NCBI GenBank assembly: GCA_028719205.1
Contig: JAQUKH010000008.1
Span: forward strand, 23,000-86,999
Source of the DNA: a bacterium
Lineage (GTDB): Bacteria > JACRDZ01 > JAQUKH01
Direction: 5' to 3'
DNA length: 64,000 nt
In this document: positions 50,945 through 58,194 of the stretch, piece after piece
Layout: each line of letters begins with the position of its first letter
Numbering within the stretch: the stretch's first letter is position 1
Made by a program: the position numbers and the translations under genes
Notes under the pieces: generated by a model
Database searches by the model: none
Seen by the model: only the letters and a program-made list of their open reading frames with translations
What the model was told of the DNA's origin: nothing

Positions 50945-51376
50945 TCAATCGATCTTATACCCGCAATCATAACATTCTTTATCTATAACACATATTTTCC
51001 CGCCGCATTTGGGGCATCTCCATTTATCTTCCTGCTCCTTAAGCCATTGTTTCGCGCCGATCTCTTTTATCCGCAGTAAATTATCAATTATACTCAATTT
51101 ATCATCGCGAAGATGCCGTTGATCGAGCTTTTTAAGGTTGGCACAGGGAAAATCTTTACATTCAAAACAAAACTCTATTTGTTTTTTCCTTATTAACGCG
51201 CAATCTTTTTTAACCCAGGAACATTTTTTATCCTGTGTCCGGCAGCCCGCGCATCCGTGTTTCAGATTTTTTTCTTTTAATAATCCCTTTGTTCTCGCTA
51301 GATAGTGTCTACAGGTACCGCAATAGAATCCGCAGGGGCCTGCTAAGTTTATTTCGGATATTTTATGATGACTCAT
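50945..51376 (-). CDS. DUF3795 cysteine-rich protein
   Basis: 143 residues with about 17 cysteines: GPCGFYCGTCRHYLA, HGCAGCRTQ, CSWVKKDCAL, FCFECKDFPCANL (DUF3795 pattern) and a C-terminal zinc ribbon (CPKCGGKICVIDKECYDCG). The Cys pattern suggests zinc or Fe-S binding. It follows the 60-residue gene by 22 bp and is probably part of the hgc transcript. Confidence 0.8.
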   Translation of the reverse strand: MSHHKISEINLAGPCGFYCGTCRHYLARTKGLLKEKNLKHGCAGCRTQDKKCSWVKKDCALIRKKQIEFCFECKDFPCANLKKLDQRHLRDDKLSIIDNLLRIKEIGAKQWLKEQEDKWRCPKCGGKICVIDKECYDCGYKID

Positions 51377-51398
51377 TATTTTTCATATAAAGTGTTTT

Positions 51399-51581
51399 TT
51401 ATTTATGAAAATCCTTTACAGGGTCGGAGGAATCAAGATGTGATTTCATTTTGGAGCGTTCCTCTGCGGCTATCTTTTCCTGTATCGTCAGCAGAAATTT
51501 CATTGCCTCTACCTTATCGTCATCTATTATTATCTGTTCCATAGCCAAAAGGTCTTTGTCCTCCAGTTTAATGATCTTCAT
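51399..51581 (-). CDS. 60-residue conserved-looking small protein
   Basis: A helical, acidic peptide (KLEDKDLLAMEQIIIDDDKVEAMKFLLTIQEKIAAEE across residues 5-41). GGGAGGTG gives it one of the best ribosome binding sites in the window, supporting a real gene. No family recognised. Downstream of the AhpD-like gene, with a perfect palindrome in its leader. Confidence 0.7.
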   Translation of the reverse strand: MKIIKLEDKDLLAMEQIIIDDDKVEAMKFLLTIQEKIAAEERSKMKSHLDSSDPVKDFHK

Positions 51582-51593
51582 ATTTCACCTCCC

Positions 51594-51616
51594 AGTATAA
51601 TAATAATTATTATACT
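51594..51616. promoter_or_regulatory. Perfect 23-bp AT palindrome
   Basis: AGTATAATAAT-A-ATTATTATACT: 11-bp arms with a one-base centre, immediately upstream of the 60-residue gene's ribosome binding site. It contains TATAAT on both strands and may be an operator or mRNA hairpin. Confidence 0.5.
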
Positions 51617-51634
51617 TGATTACACAGATTAATT

Positions 51635-51874
51635 TTAGCTACATTTACATCCTTTGCCGCAGCTTCCGCTGTCGAGATCCATACTTGTTATAAATTCATT
51701 CATCTGGCCTGACGCGCCTTTTTTTACCGCCTGGCCTACTTTTACCGCCTCTTTGATCTCTTCTTTGGTCGCTCCTGCTTCACGCGCTTTATTATCATGG
51801 TATTGCAGGCATAACTGGCAATTCGCCGTAATTGACGCACCTACTGCTATTAATTCTTTTGTTTTATTGTCCAT
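51635..51874 (-). CDS. AhpD-like / carboxymuconolactone decarboxylase family protein
   Basis: 79 residues. KELIAVGASITANCQLCLQYHDNKAREAGATKEEIKEAV is the core of the CMD/AhpD fold with the redox CxxC (CQLC). It ends in a Cys-rich tail (SCGKGCKCS) not typical of the family. It starts 13 bp after hgcB, so is likely co-expressed; a thiol-disulfide role or metal binding by the tail is plausible. Confidence 0.85.
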   Translation of the reverse strand: MDNKTKELIAVGASITANCQLCLQYHDNKAREAGATKEEIKEAVKVGQAVKKGASGQMNEFITSMDLDSGSCGKGCKCS

Positions 51875-51887
51875 TTTCTTTCTCCCT

Positions 51888-52220
51888 TTAACAACATTTG
51901 TTTTTTGATTTCTCGCAACAGCTTTTTGCTTTTGTATCCTCAGTATTTGGGCCGCAGCAGGGGCCTGTTCCTCCTAATGCTCCAATCATAATCCCGGCCG
52001 CGCAGCCAACTCCTGACCTGACCGTTACTGCCTTTTGATCGCAATTCATTTCACACGCGCCGCATTCCATACACGCGTCTTTATCAATTATTTTCGCCTT
52101 TCTGTTTTTTATTTCAAAAACATTATGCGGGCAAACAATCGCGCACATACCGCATCCGTTGCATTTGTCAGCGTTCAATTCTAATGTAACTACATTTTTA
52201 AGATATGTTTGTCCTTTCAT
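51888..52220 (-). CDS. hgcB: Mercury methylation ferredoxin HgcB
   Basis: 110 residues from ATG 52220. Two [4Fe-4S] motifs: Cys20-23-26-30 (CNGCGMCAIVC) and Cys50-53-56-60 (CMECGACEMNC). The HgcB-specific VRSGVGCAAGIMIGALGG follows with Cys73, then three vicinal Cys pairs (88-89, 101-102, 109-110). Known HgcB proteins have one C-terminal pair, thought to bind Hg(II) and pass it to HgcA; the extra pairs here lengthen the tail. A TTG reading from 52244 lies in a palindromic repeat and is rejected. Confidence 0.93.
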   Translation of the reverse strand: MKGQTYLKNVVTLELNADKCNGCGMCAIVCPHNVFEIKNRKAKIIDKDACMECGACEMNCDQKAVTVRSGVGCAAGIMIGALGGTGPCCGPNTEDTKAKSCCEKSKNKCC

Positions 52221-52235
52221 AATAATATTCCTAAA

Positions 52236-52280
52236 CTCCCCCAACCCCCTCTTTAATTAAAGAGGGGGACAAAGGGGGCG
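52236..52280. repeat. C-rich/G-rich palindromic repeat between hgcA and hgcB
   Basis: A perfect 24-bp palindrome at 52245-52268 (arms CCCCCTCTTTAA / TTAAAGAGGGGG) with outer CCCCC and GGGGG blocks. Same type as the repeats at both ends of cobU. As RNA it forms a strong hairpin between the two genes. Confidence 0.8.
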
Positions 52281-52290
52281 TTATTTTCTT

Positions 52291-53316
52291 TTACACAAAC
52301 CTCAAAACCACCCACATTCCCATACCCATTATAACCCCTGCTATTTGAAGCGGCAACGCGAATTTCATTTCCTTTTTTACACCTGAAAGCGACGTATAAG
52401 TCGACGCGCCGGTAAAATTCATGGTTAAAAATGAAGACACGCTGACATATAGTAAAAACCACGCGATCATTTCAAATACAATATTTCCCGCTAATCCAAA
52501 ATAATAAGAAATAATAAAAATTATTATCCCCGCGTAAAATCCTTTTACAGAAAAACTTTTTCCGGGCAGCCATGGTAAAAGTAACGGGCCGATCACCGCG
52601 CCGGCAAAAAAGGCCAATAACAAATTAAACATTCCATAAAATCCTTTATTAAAAATTAAACCGGGAGAATAACCATTTTTATTCAGGCCGGATAATATAA
52701 ATATAAACGCGATCGCGTAAAAAAGATAGTTTATACCCAAAACGACCTCTGCGGGAACAAGTACTAACCTGTCATACAGAGAAAATTGAACCTGCCTCAT
52801 TTCCGCTGTTGCCTTCATCCCGTTTTTAATAAAGGCCTTAATATCTGAAGCGCGAACAGGCCCATAAATAATTGAAAATCCGGAAAGATCTTTTACCTCA
52901 TGGGAAGACACCCCTGGCGCTCCAAGCTGAGGGACAATAAGTTTTCTGTGATTAACGATTTTATTAAGCCCGGTAATTTCTATCCGCTTGACAATTTCCG
53001 CTGTTCCGAACGTCCCCTTTCCCGCCGCGCACCAGACATTAATACCTTTCGTGTCAATAACAAGAATCCAGGCATCTATTCCCGTGAGATTACTTCTCAA
53101 AACATCAAAACTCATTTTATAATTTGCTGAAACCAGTACAATAGAATCGGCTTTAGGATCCCCCACGGCATAAATCCCGGGTTCAACCTTATAATCCATC
53201 CGGCCAAAGGTAAGCCTTGACTTAATTGTGCCTATCCTGTCAGTATAATGAAGGGCCGTATATACTTCCGGAATTTTACCAGTACCTGTCTCAATCCATC
53301 TTTTAATAAAATCCAT
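52291..53316 (-). CDS. hgcA: Mercury methylation corrinoid protein HgcA
   Basis: 341 residues. N-terminal corrinoid domain with the diagnostic cap helix NVWCAAGKGTFGT: Cys96 lies in N93-V-W-C-A-A-G-K100 and is expected to bind cobalt from below. GRMDYKVEPGIYAVGDP and PVLVSANYKMSFD-like segments before it match the family. From about residue 190 there are five membrane helices, the usual HgcA anchor. HgcA transfers a methyl group from its corrinoid to Hg(II); HgcB reduces it. Composition matches neighbours. Gap to hgcB is 70 bp. Confidence 0.96.
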   Translation of the reverse strand: MDFIKRWIETGTGKIPEVYTALHYTDRIGTIKSRLTFGRMDYKVEPGIYAVGDPKADSIVLVSANYKMSFDVLRSNLTGIDAWILVIDTKGINVWCAAGKGTFGTAEIVKRIEITGLNKIVNHRKLIVPQLGAPGVSSHEVKDLSGFSIIYGPVRASDIKAFIKNGMKATAEMRQVQFSLYDRLVLVPAEVVLGINYLFYAIAFIFILSGLNKNGYSPGLIFNKGFYGMFNLLLAFFAGAVIGPLLLPWLPGKSFSVKGFYAGIIIFIISYYFGLAGNIVFEMIAWFLLYVSVSSFLTMNFTGASTYTSLSGVKKEMKFALPLQIAGVIMGMGMWVVLRFV

Positions 53317-53356
53317 TTTTATCTCAAAATTATCTATTACTCTACTTTGACAAATT

Positions 53357-53431
53357 AAATTTCAAGATTTCTTTTTGCGTCTATAGTCCGCCTAGGCGGA
53401 CGGGTTTAAGCAAAAAGAGATTTTGAAATTT
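53357..53431. repeat. Inverted-repeat element E3 upstream of hgcA
   Basis: Arms AAATTTCAAGATTTCTTTTT (53357-53376) and its near-complement at 53410-53431 (20 of 22 pairs) flank TCCGCCTAGGCGGA (53387-53400). It shares arm sequences with E2 in inverted orientation, without E2's middle part. Confidence 0.8.
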
Positions 53432-53444
53432 TAAACCTTAGCTA

Positions 53445-53630
53445 TTATTTAACAAAGAACCATACTGCAGCCGCTATTAAAACAACTACAACAATAATGA
53501 TCCCTGATCTGCAACATGATGAACTTTCCTGCGAACATCCGCACCCGCAGCTTGAAGTTTGTTCCTTTTTACTTTCATTACCTGAACAGCAGCTTGAACC
53601 ATTATTTTCTTTTTTAATTTCGTTTTCCAT
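53445..53630 (-). CDS. Cys-rich tail-anchored mini-protein in the hgc operon
   Basis: 61 residues: an acidic/Ser-rich N-terminal part with seven cysteines (SSCCSG, SSCGCGCSQ, SSCC at 14-15, 28-30-32, 39-40), then one C-terminal membrane helix (IIIVVVVLIAAAVWFFV) ending in Lys. GGAGA lies upstream of the ATG. It lies between the HgcC-like gene and hgcA, so a soft-metal (Hg, Cu, Zn) binding or delivery role at the membrane next to HgcA is a reasonable guess, not shown. No family recognised. Confidence 0.78.
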   Translation of the reverse strand: MENEIKKENNGSSCCSGNESKKEQTSSCGCGCSQESSSCCRSGIIIVVVVLIAAAVWFFVK

Positions 53631-53644
53631 GTTCTCTCCTTAAG

Positions 53645-53938
53645 TTATTTTGTTTTAGAATTATTATTGATCATCCCTTCCATTAAAGGCCCCAGCATTC
53701 CTTTAACCATACCCGAAAACGCGTCGGCCTTGATCAAAGAAAGACAGCATACCTTGCCTTCCCTTTCAAAACTCACTAAAACGAGTTTGTCGCCTGTTTT
53801 AATATCCGCCTTATTTCTTAATTCTTTCGGAAGTATCATTTGCCCACGTTCATCAACGCTTATCAATGACTCAACCTTGCAGGATACATCTTTCATCATT
53901 GGCGCGCAGCAATTCCCGCCTTTTTCTTTTTTTGCCAT
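53645..53938 (-). CDS. hgcC: HgcAB-associated AbrB-like protein (HgcC-type)
   Basis: 97 residues from ATG 53938, chosen for its perfect AAGGAGG. A SpoVT-AbrB swapped-hairpin domain spans ~24-70 (ISVDERGQMILPKELRNKADIKTGDKLVLVSF). Cys10-Cys11, Cys20 and Cys64-Cys65 could bind a metal. The sequence fits the AbrB-like protein annotated beside hgcAB in other genomes. First gene of the operon; likely a DNA-binding regulator, perhaps autoregulatory through the 9-bp repeats in its leader (inference). Confidence 0.82.
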   Translation of the reverse strand: MAKKEKGGNCCAPMMKDVSCKVESLISVDERGQMILPKELRNKADIKTGDKLVLVSFEREGKVCCLSLIKADAFSGMVKGMLGPLMEGMINNNSKTK

Positions 53939-53977
53939 TTTTACCTCCTTCCACAATTTCCGCATTTATTGTATTTA

Positions 53978-54001
53978 CTGATTTATCTGATTACACTGAT
54001 T
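53978..54001 (-). promoter_or_regulatory. Three 9-bp direct repeats in the hgc leader
   Basis: On the minus strand AATCAGTGT AATCAGATA AATCAG: the hexamer AATCAG at 54001, 53992 and 53983, exactly 9 bp apart, directly downstream of the -10 box. A possible operator. The unit resembles the AATCTGTGTAATCA remnant near 51617-51632, so it could also be a dispersed simple repeat. Confidence 0.55.
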
Positions 54002-54029
54002 ATTATACATTATTAGATTATTATGTCAA
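54002..54029 (-). promoter_or_regulatory. Promoter of the hgc operon
   Basis: Minus strand TTGACA (54029-54024), 16 bp, TATAAT (54007-54002), about 65 bp before the hgcC start. Both hexamers are perfect. Confidence 0.87.
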
Positions 54030-54097
54030 GTGTTTTTTAAAAAATAAGATTGAATAACTTTTGATGGGAATCAGAAAAACTTAAGAGGAAAAAGGAA

Positions 54098-54173
54098 TGG
54101 TCGGGGTGCCCGGATTTGAACCGGGGACCTCTCGGTCCCGAACCGAGCGCGCTACCAACTGCGCTACACCCCG
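54098..54173 (-). tRNA. tRNA-Pro (anticodon CGG), CCA encoded
   Basis: 76 nt. Acceptor CGGGGTG pairs with CACCCCG, D arm GCGC AGTTGGTA GCGC, anticodon stem CTCGG/CCGAG with loop TTCGGGA (CGG), T arm CCCGG TTCAAAT CCGGG, then A and CCA. It sits between the hgc promoter and the housekeeping operon. Confidence 0.97.
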
Positions 54174-54239
54174 ACCTTAAAAAACGCTACATTTTATCAA
54201 ACAATTTACTGCTATTCAAGCGAAACATTACCATTCTTA

Positions 54240-54773
54240 CTATTTCTTTTTAAACATTACCTCGTATAAACCGGCCCCAAATGTTCCTATTAAAGCCACT
54301 GAGGCAATAATAGCGCCTAACCATCCTAATTTTACCAATGTAAGCACTATTACACCCGCGATAAAAACACCCAGGCTTATCGCGATAAAAGCATACCAGA
54401 ACCTGATCCCGAAAAGAAATGCCGCTACGCAGCCGCTCCAGGCGCCGGTAAGAGGAAGCGGGATCGCGACAAATATCATAAGCCCCAGAGTCTCATATTT
54501 TTCTATGATATCACTCTTTCTCCGGGTGCGCTCAAAAAGCCAGGTAAAAAATTTGTTAAAAACCGGATACCGCATTAAAAATTTTGAGACAGGCTCTAAC
54601 AATAAAAGTGCCGGTGCAATTGGAATTATATTCCCGATAACAGATATAATAAAAGCCTCGATCCACGGCAATCTGTACACCTGTATTGCCATGGGTAATG
54701 ATAATCTTATTTCTCCGATCGGTAGCATGGATAAAATAATTGTCTTTATTTCAGGCGAAATTCCTTCAAGCAT
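54240..54773 (-). CDS. Small multidrug export (COG2426-type) membrane protein
   Basis: 177 residues with four to five helices: LSMLPIGEIRLSLPMAI, VIGNIIPIAPALLLLEPVSKFL, FVAIPLPLTGAWSGCVAAFLFG and a C-terminal helix pair. This is the Sm_multidrug_ex family; despite the name, transport has hardly been tested. Start overlaps the pcm stop by 8 bp; last gene of the pgsA operon. Confidence 0.85.
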   Translation of the reverse strand: MLEGISPEIKTIILSMLPIGEIRLSLPMAIQVYRLPWIEAFIISVIGNIIPIAPALLLLEPVSKFLMRYPVFNKFFTWLFERTRRKSDIIEKYETLGLMIFVAIPLPLTGAWSGCVAAFLFGIRFWYAFIAISLGVFIAGVIVLTLVKLGWLGAIIASVALIGTFGAGLYEVMFKKK

Positions 54774-55455
54774 TAAAATCTCCTTTCCATCCGTTATCTC
54801 CGATTAATGGTACAAAAACACAGCCGCATATTCCTTCCTGTATCATTTGTCCTTTACTGTCTTTTGTTATCCTTGTAAGGACCTGTGAAAACCGCGCACC
54901 AACAGGGACAAGCATACATCCATTTTCACCCAGCTGGTTAAAAAGCCCGACAGGCGCATCGGGCGAGGCCGCTGTAATTATGATCCTGTCAAAAGGGGCA
55001 AATTCAGCCCAGCCAAGACTGCCGTCACCGGTTTTATAGAAAATATTTTCTAACCCTAATTTCGCGTGAACCGTTTTCGCGTTGAGGGCTAAACCTCCGA
55101 ATCTCTCAACCGTGTAAACTTCTTTAGCCAGCTTCGAGAGTATCGCTGTCTGATAACCCGAACCTGTACCGATCTCCAATACCTTTTCTCTGCCCGAAAG
55201 ATCCAATTTTTCCGTCATCAAAGCCACGATATAAGGTTGGGATATAGTCTGCTCTTCTCCTATCGGCAACGGATGATCCGCATAGGCGGACGGCCAATAT
55301 TTTTTATCCACAAACAAATGGCGCGGTATTTCCTCCATTACTTCAAGAATTCTTTTGTCACTTATACCGCGCGGTTTAATTTGTGTTTCGACCATGAACC
55401 TGCGATTTAACGCAAAATCATCCCGCGTCAATTTATTTTTATCTTCTCCATCCAT
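54766..55455 (-). CDS. pcm: Protein-L-isoaspartate O-methyltransferase
   Basis: 229 residues. RDDFALNRRFMVETQIKPRGISDKRIL and IGEEQTISQPYIVALMTEKL are family blocks; the SAM site is VLEIGTGSGYQTAILSKLA with VYTVER. It methylates isoaspartyl residues for repair of aged proteins. It overlaps surE by 28 bp, the frequent surE-pcm pairing. Confidence 0.94.
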   Translation of the reverse strand: MDGEDKNKLTRDDFALNRRFMVETQIKPRGISDKRILEVMEEIPRHLFVDKKYWPSAYADHPLPIGEEQTISQPYIVALMTEKLDLSGREKVLEIGTGSGYQTAILSKLAKEVYTVERFGGLALNAKTVHAKLGLENIFYKTGDGSLGWAEFAPFDRIIITAASPDAPVGLFNQLGENGCMLVPVGARFSQVLTRITKDSKGQMIQEGICGCVFVPLIGDNGWKGDFNA

Positions 55456-56192
55456 GAAACCTGCCTGATCTCATTATAATTGGTCATATTAAGCTGTAAC
55501 GGGCTGATAGAAACATACCCCTCTCTTATCGCCTGGAAATCACTTCCATTATCATATTCGCCATAGGGTTCTTTGCTTTCTATCCAGCAATATTTCTTAC
55601 CGTCCCTGCCGGTCTCTTCCCTGACATAATCCTGATAAATACGGTCTCCCTGATGAGTTATTTTTAATCCTTTTATTTTATCCGGATGAATATTCGGAAT
55701 ATTAACGTTCAAAAATGTATTAATAGGTAATTTTTTATTTAAAACACTTTTCACTATAGAAGCGGAAATTAACGCGGATGCCTCAAAGTTATGATCCTTA
55801 TAAGATGCCAATGAAAACGCTATTGAATTTATCCCGAATAATGTTCCTTCCATCGCGGCGGAAACTGTGCCTGAATAAGTAACATCATCTCCCAGATTCG
55901 GGCCATTGTTGATCCCCGAAACCACTATGGAAGGCGAGGATGGCAATATATTTTTTATCGCGAGCAAAACACAATCAGTCGGGGTTCCCGCCACCTGATA
56001 ACTTCTTACTCCTGTTTTTTCCACCTTTATGGGTTTACGAAGACTGAGTGAATGAGATACTCCGCTCTGTTCACTGTCCGGAGCGACAACATAAACTATT
56101 CCAAGATCTTTCAGCGCCTCTGCCAGGGACCTGATACCTTCTGAATTTATGCCATCATCATTAGTAACTAAAATAATCTTCTTTTTCATCAC
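55428..56192 (-). CDS. surE: 5'-nucleotidase SurE
   Basis: 254 residues: ILVTNDDGINSEGIRSLAEAL with the metal-binding DD, PDSEQSGVSHSLSL, GTPTDCVLLA and SGINNGPNLGDDVTYSGTVSAAMEG. It removes phosphate from nucleoside monophosphates and short polyphosphate. It overlaps the MerR-type gene by 4 bp. Confidence 0.95.
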   Translation of the reverse strand: MMKKKIILVTNDDGINSEGIRSLAEALKDLGIVYVVAPDSEQSGVSHSLSLRKPIKVEKTGVRSYQVAGTPTDCVLLAIKNILPSSPSIVVSGINNGPNLGDDVTYSGTVSAAMEGTLFGINSIAFSLASYKDHNFEASALISASIVKSVLNKKLPINTFLNVNIPNIHPDKIKGLKITHQGDRIYQDYVREETGRDGKKYCWIESKEPYGEYDNGSDFQAIREGYVSISPLQLNMTNYNEIRQVSWMEKIKIN

Positions 56193-56548
56193 GCTCCCAG
56201 CAGTTCATTCAATTCTTCCAGCTCTTTTTTAAGTTTTATTAAAAACTTTTTATATTCGCCGTCAGAAATCGAGAAAAGATCTTTCTGGCTTTCAATATTC
56301 TTTTTGTTATCCTTAAATTTCTTTTTTGCCCCGGCAATAGTATATCCCTGATCATAAAGTAATTCTTTTATCTCTAAAATAGCTTCCAGGTCTTTTTCCT
56401 TAAATATCCTCTGGCCATTTTTACCTTTCACGGGATGAAGAAGGTCAAATTCTGATTCCCAATAACGCAAAACATAAGGTTCGATCTGGGTTAACTTGCT
56501 TATTTCTCCAATGGTATAAAAAAGTTTATTTTCATTATTCTCTGCCAT
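56189..56548 (-). CDS. MerR family transcriptional regulator
   Basis: 119 residues. N-terminal MerR winged helix: YTIGEISKLTQIEPYVLRYWESEFDLLHPVKGKNGQRIFKEKDLEAILEIKELLYDQGYTI split over residues 11-70; short coiled coil after it. No metal-binding Cys, so not a mercury MerR; it resembles the MerR-like regulators common beside der/gpsA in several phyla. The gap to gpsA is 1 bp. Confidence 0.9.
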   Translation of the reverse strand: MAENNENKLFYTIGEISKLTQIEPYVLRYWESEFDLLHPVKGKNGQRIFKEKDLEAILEIKELLYDQGYTIAGAKKKFKDNKKNIESQKDLFSISDGEYKKFLIKLKKELEELNELLGA

Positions 56549-56549
56549 G

Positions 56550-57575
56550 TCATCCTCCTATTTCACTTTTTTGCTTTCTTTTTAATAGGTTATTAACAGC
56601 ATCAAATGGAGATTGATTTTCAAAAAGCACCTTATAAACCTCAGTGGTGATCGGCATATCAATTTTATTTTTTTGCGACAGGTCAAACGCGGATTTCGCG
56701 GTCTTTACTCCTTCCGCTATCATGATCATCTTATCGAGGGCCTGTGATAAAGTATTTCCCTGGCCGATCAATTCTCCTAATCTTCTATTTCTGCTATGCC
56801 TGCTTGTACAGGTAACAACAAGGTCTCCCAACCCCGAAAGCCCCATAAATGTGTAAGGGGCCGCGCCCCGCGCGGCCATAAAACGCGATATCTCCGCCAA
56901 ACCGCGGGTAATGATCCCCGCTCTTGTGTTATCTCCATAACCCAGCCCATCGCTTATTCCGCAAGCTATCGCGATAATATTTTTCAGAGCGGCTCCCAGT
57001 TCCACGCCGATCTGATCAGGATTCGTATAGATCCGGAAGTAATCATTACCGAAAACCTGCTGAATATTTTCAAGGATATACTTATCTTCACCCGCGATAA
57101 CTACCGCGGTCGGGAATTTCAGGCTTACTTCTTCCGCGTGGCTCGGGCCTGAAAGCGTAATAATTTTCCTGCCATATCCTTCGCCCAGACAATCTTTCAC
57201 TACCTCTGACATTCTGAAAAAAGTATCATTTTCCAGCCCCTTGCTTAAAATTACAAAGGCATAGGGATCTATTTTCATACGGGCGATCTTTTGCATATGA
57301 GACCTTATTGTATGAGACGGCAGAACTACTAATACTATTTCAGAATTTTTCATCGCCTCGTCCAAATTATCTGTAATTTGAACGCTTTGCGGAATTTTTA
57401 TTCCGGGCAGATACTTCTTATTTTCTCTGTCTTTTTGCAGTAAAAGCACATTCTCGCGTAAATATTCCCAGAGAGTCACCGGCAGGCCTTTCTCCGCGAG
57501 CAAAACCGCCATAGCTGTTCCCCAGCTGCCTCCTCCTAATACTGTGATCTTAGAGATCTTTTCCGGAAATTTCAT
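56550..57575 (-). CDS. gpsA: Glycerol-3-phosphate dehydrogenase [NAD(P)+]
   Basis: 341 residues: VLGGGSWGTAMAVLLAEKG (NAD site, ~11-29), LSGPSHAEEVSLKFPTAVV, GAALKNIIAIACGISDGLGYGDNTRAGIITRGLAEI with the catalytic Lys and GDNT motif. Makes sn-glycerol 3-phosphate for phospholipids and overlaps plsY, the next enzyme on that path, by 4 bp. Confidence 0.96.
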   Translation of the reverse strand: MKFPEKISKITVLGGGSWGTAMAVLLAEKGLPVTLWEYLRENVLLLQKDRENKKYLPGIKIPQSVQITDNLDEAMKNSEIVLVVLPSHTIRSHMQKIARMKIDPYAFVILSKGLENDTFFRMSEVVKDCLGEGYGRKIITLSGPSHAEEVSLKFPTAVVIAGEDKYILENIQQVFGNDYFRIYTNPDQIGVELGAALKNIIAIACGISDGLGYGDNTRAGIITRGLAEISRFMAARGAAPYTFMGLSGLGDLVVTCTSRHSRNRRLGELIGQGNTLSQALDKMIMIAEGVKTAKSAFDLSQKNKIDMPITTEVYKVLFENQSPFDAVNNLLKRKQKSEIGG

Positions 57576-58189
57576 AAATTTATCTTTGCTCCGATTTTAT
57601 TTTCTGTTCCTGACATCAGCCTCTTAATATTTCCCATATGTTTATAAATAATAATTATTGACATAACCAGCGTAAAAACCAGAAGCGCGCCTTTATCTTT
57701 TTCCACGAAAAAAACAAAAACAGGCAAAAGCAAAGACGCCGCGACAGATCCCAATGATATATATCGAAATAACGCCACAACAATTATCCAGATGATAAAA
57801 ACAATTAATGTACTTTTAGGTATCAAACCAACCATTACCCCAAAACTAGCCGCGACACCTTTTCCGCCTTTAAAATTTAAAAATACCGTCCAGATATGGC
57901 CAAAAACACTTAAAAGTCCGCTTAAAATTTTTATGATTAGAACATTTTCCTGATCTTTAAAAAAATACCCGGCCAGCAAAACAGGCGCCAGGCCTTTGCT
58001 GAAATCCAAAACAAAAACAGCTATACCGGGAACCTTTCCCAAAACCCGCGACACATTTGACGCGCCGGTATTTTTACTCCCGTATTCCCTGATATCAATC
58101 CCTTTTAAGATCCTGCCGGCAAGATAAGCAAATGGAATTGAACCCAGAAGATAGCTGAAAACTAAAAATAAAATAACTTTTATAATCAT
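57572..58189 (-). CDS. plsY: Acyl-phosphate:glycerol-3-phosphate acyltransferase
   Basis: 205 residues, about five helices. GSKNTGASNVSRVLGK and NFKGGKGVAASFGVM are the PlsY motifs for glycerol-3-phosphate and acyl-phosphate. First acylation of phospholipid synthesis. Lies 5 bp after der. Confidence 0.95.
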   Translation of the reverse strand: MIIKVILFLVFSYLLGSIPFAYLAGRILKGIDIREYGSKNTGASNVSRVLGKVPGIAVFVLDFSKGLAPVLLAGYFFKDQENVLIIKILSGLLSVFGHIWTVFLNFKGGKGVAASFGVMVGLIPKSTLIVFIIWIIVVALFRYISLGSVAASLLLPVFVFFVEKDKGALLVFTLVMSIIIIYKHMGNIKRLMSGTENKIGAKINL

Positions 58190-58194
58190 TATTA

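Noticed and set aside
52221..52244. TTG start adding eight residues to HgcB
   Set aside because: The TTG lies in the palindromic repeat next to the stem; ATG 52220 has AGGAA upstream and begins the normal HgcB N-terminus.
52253..52462. 69-residue ORF overlapping the end of hgcA
   Set aside because: It lies in a different frame of the hgcA membrane region and the palindromic repeat, with no independent signal.
55276..55291. Third copy of the TCCGCCTNAGGCGGA palindrome, inside pcm
   Set aside because: TCCGCATAGGCGGA is not a full match, and the residues it encodes (SAYADHPLPIG) are normal for the enzyme.
56189..56548. MerR-type regulator as a mercury-resistance regulator linked to hgcAB
   Set aside because: It has no metal-binding cysteines, belongs to the gpsA-surE operon and is on the other side of a tRNA gene from the hgc promoter.
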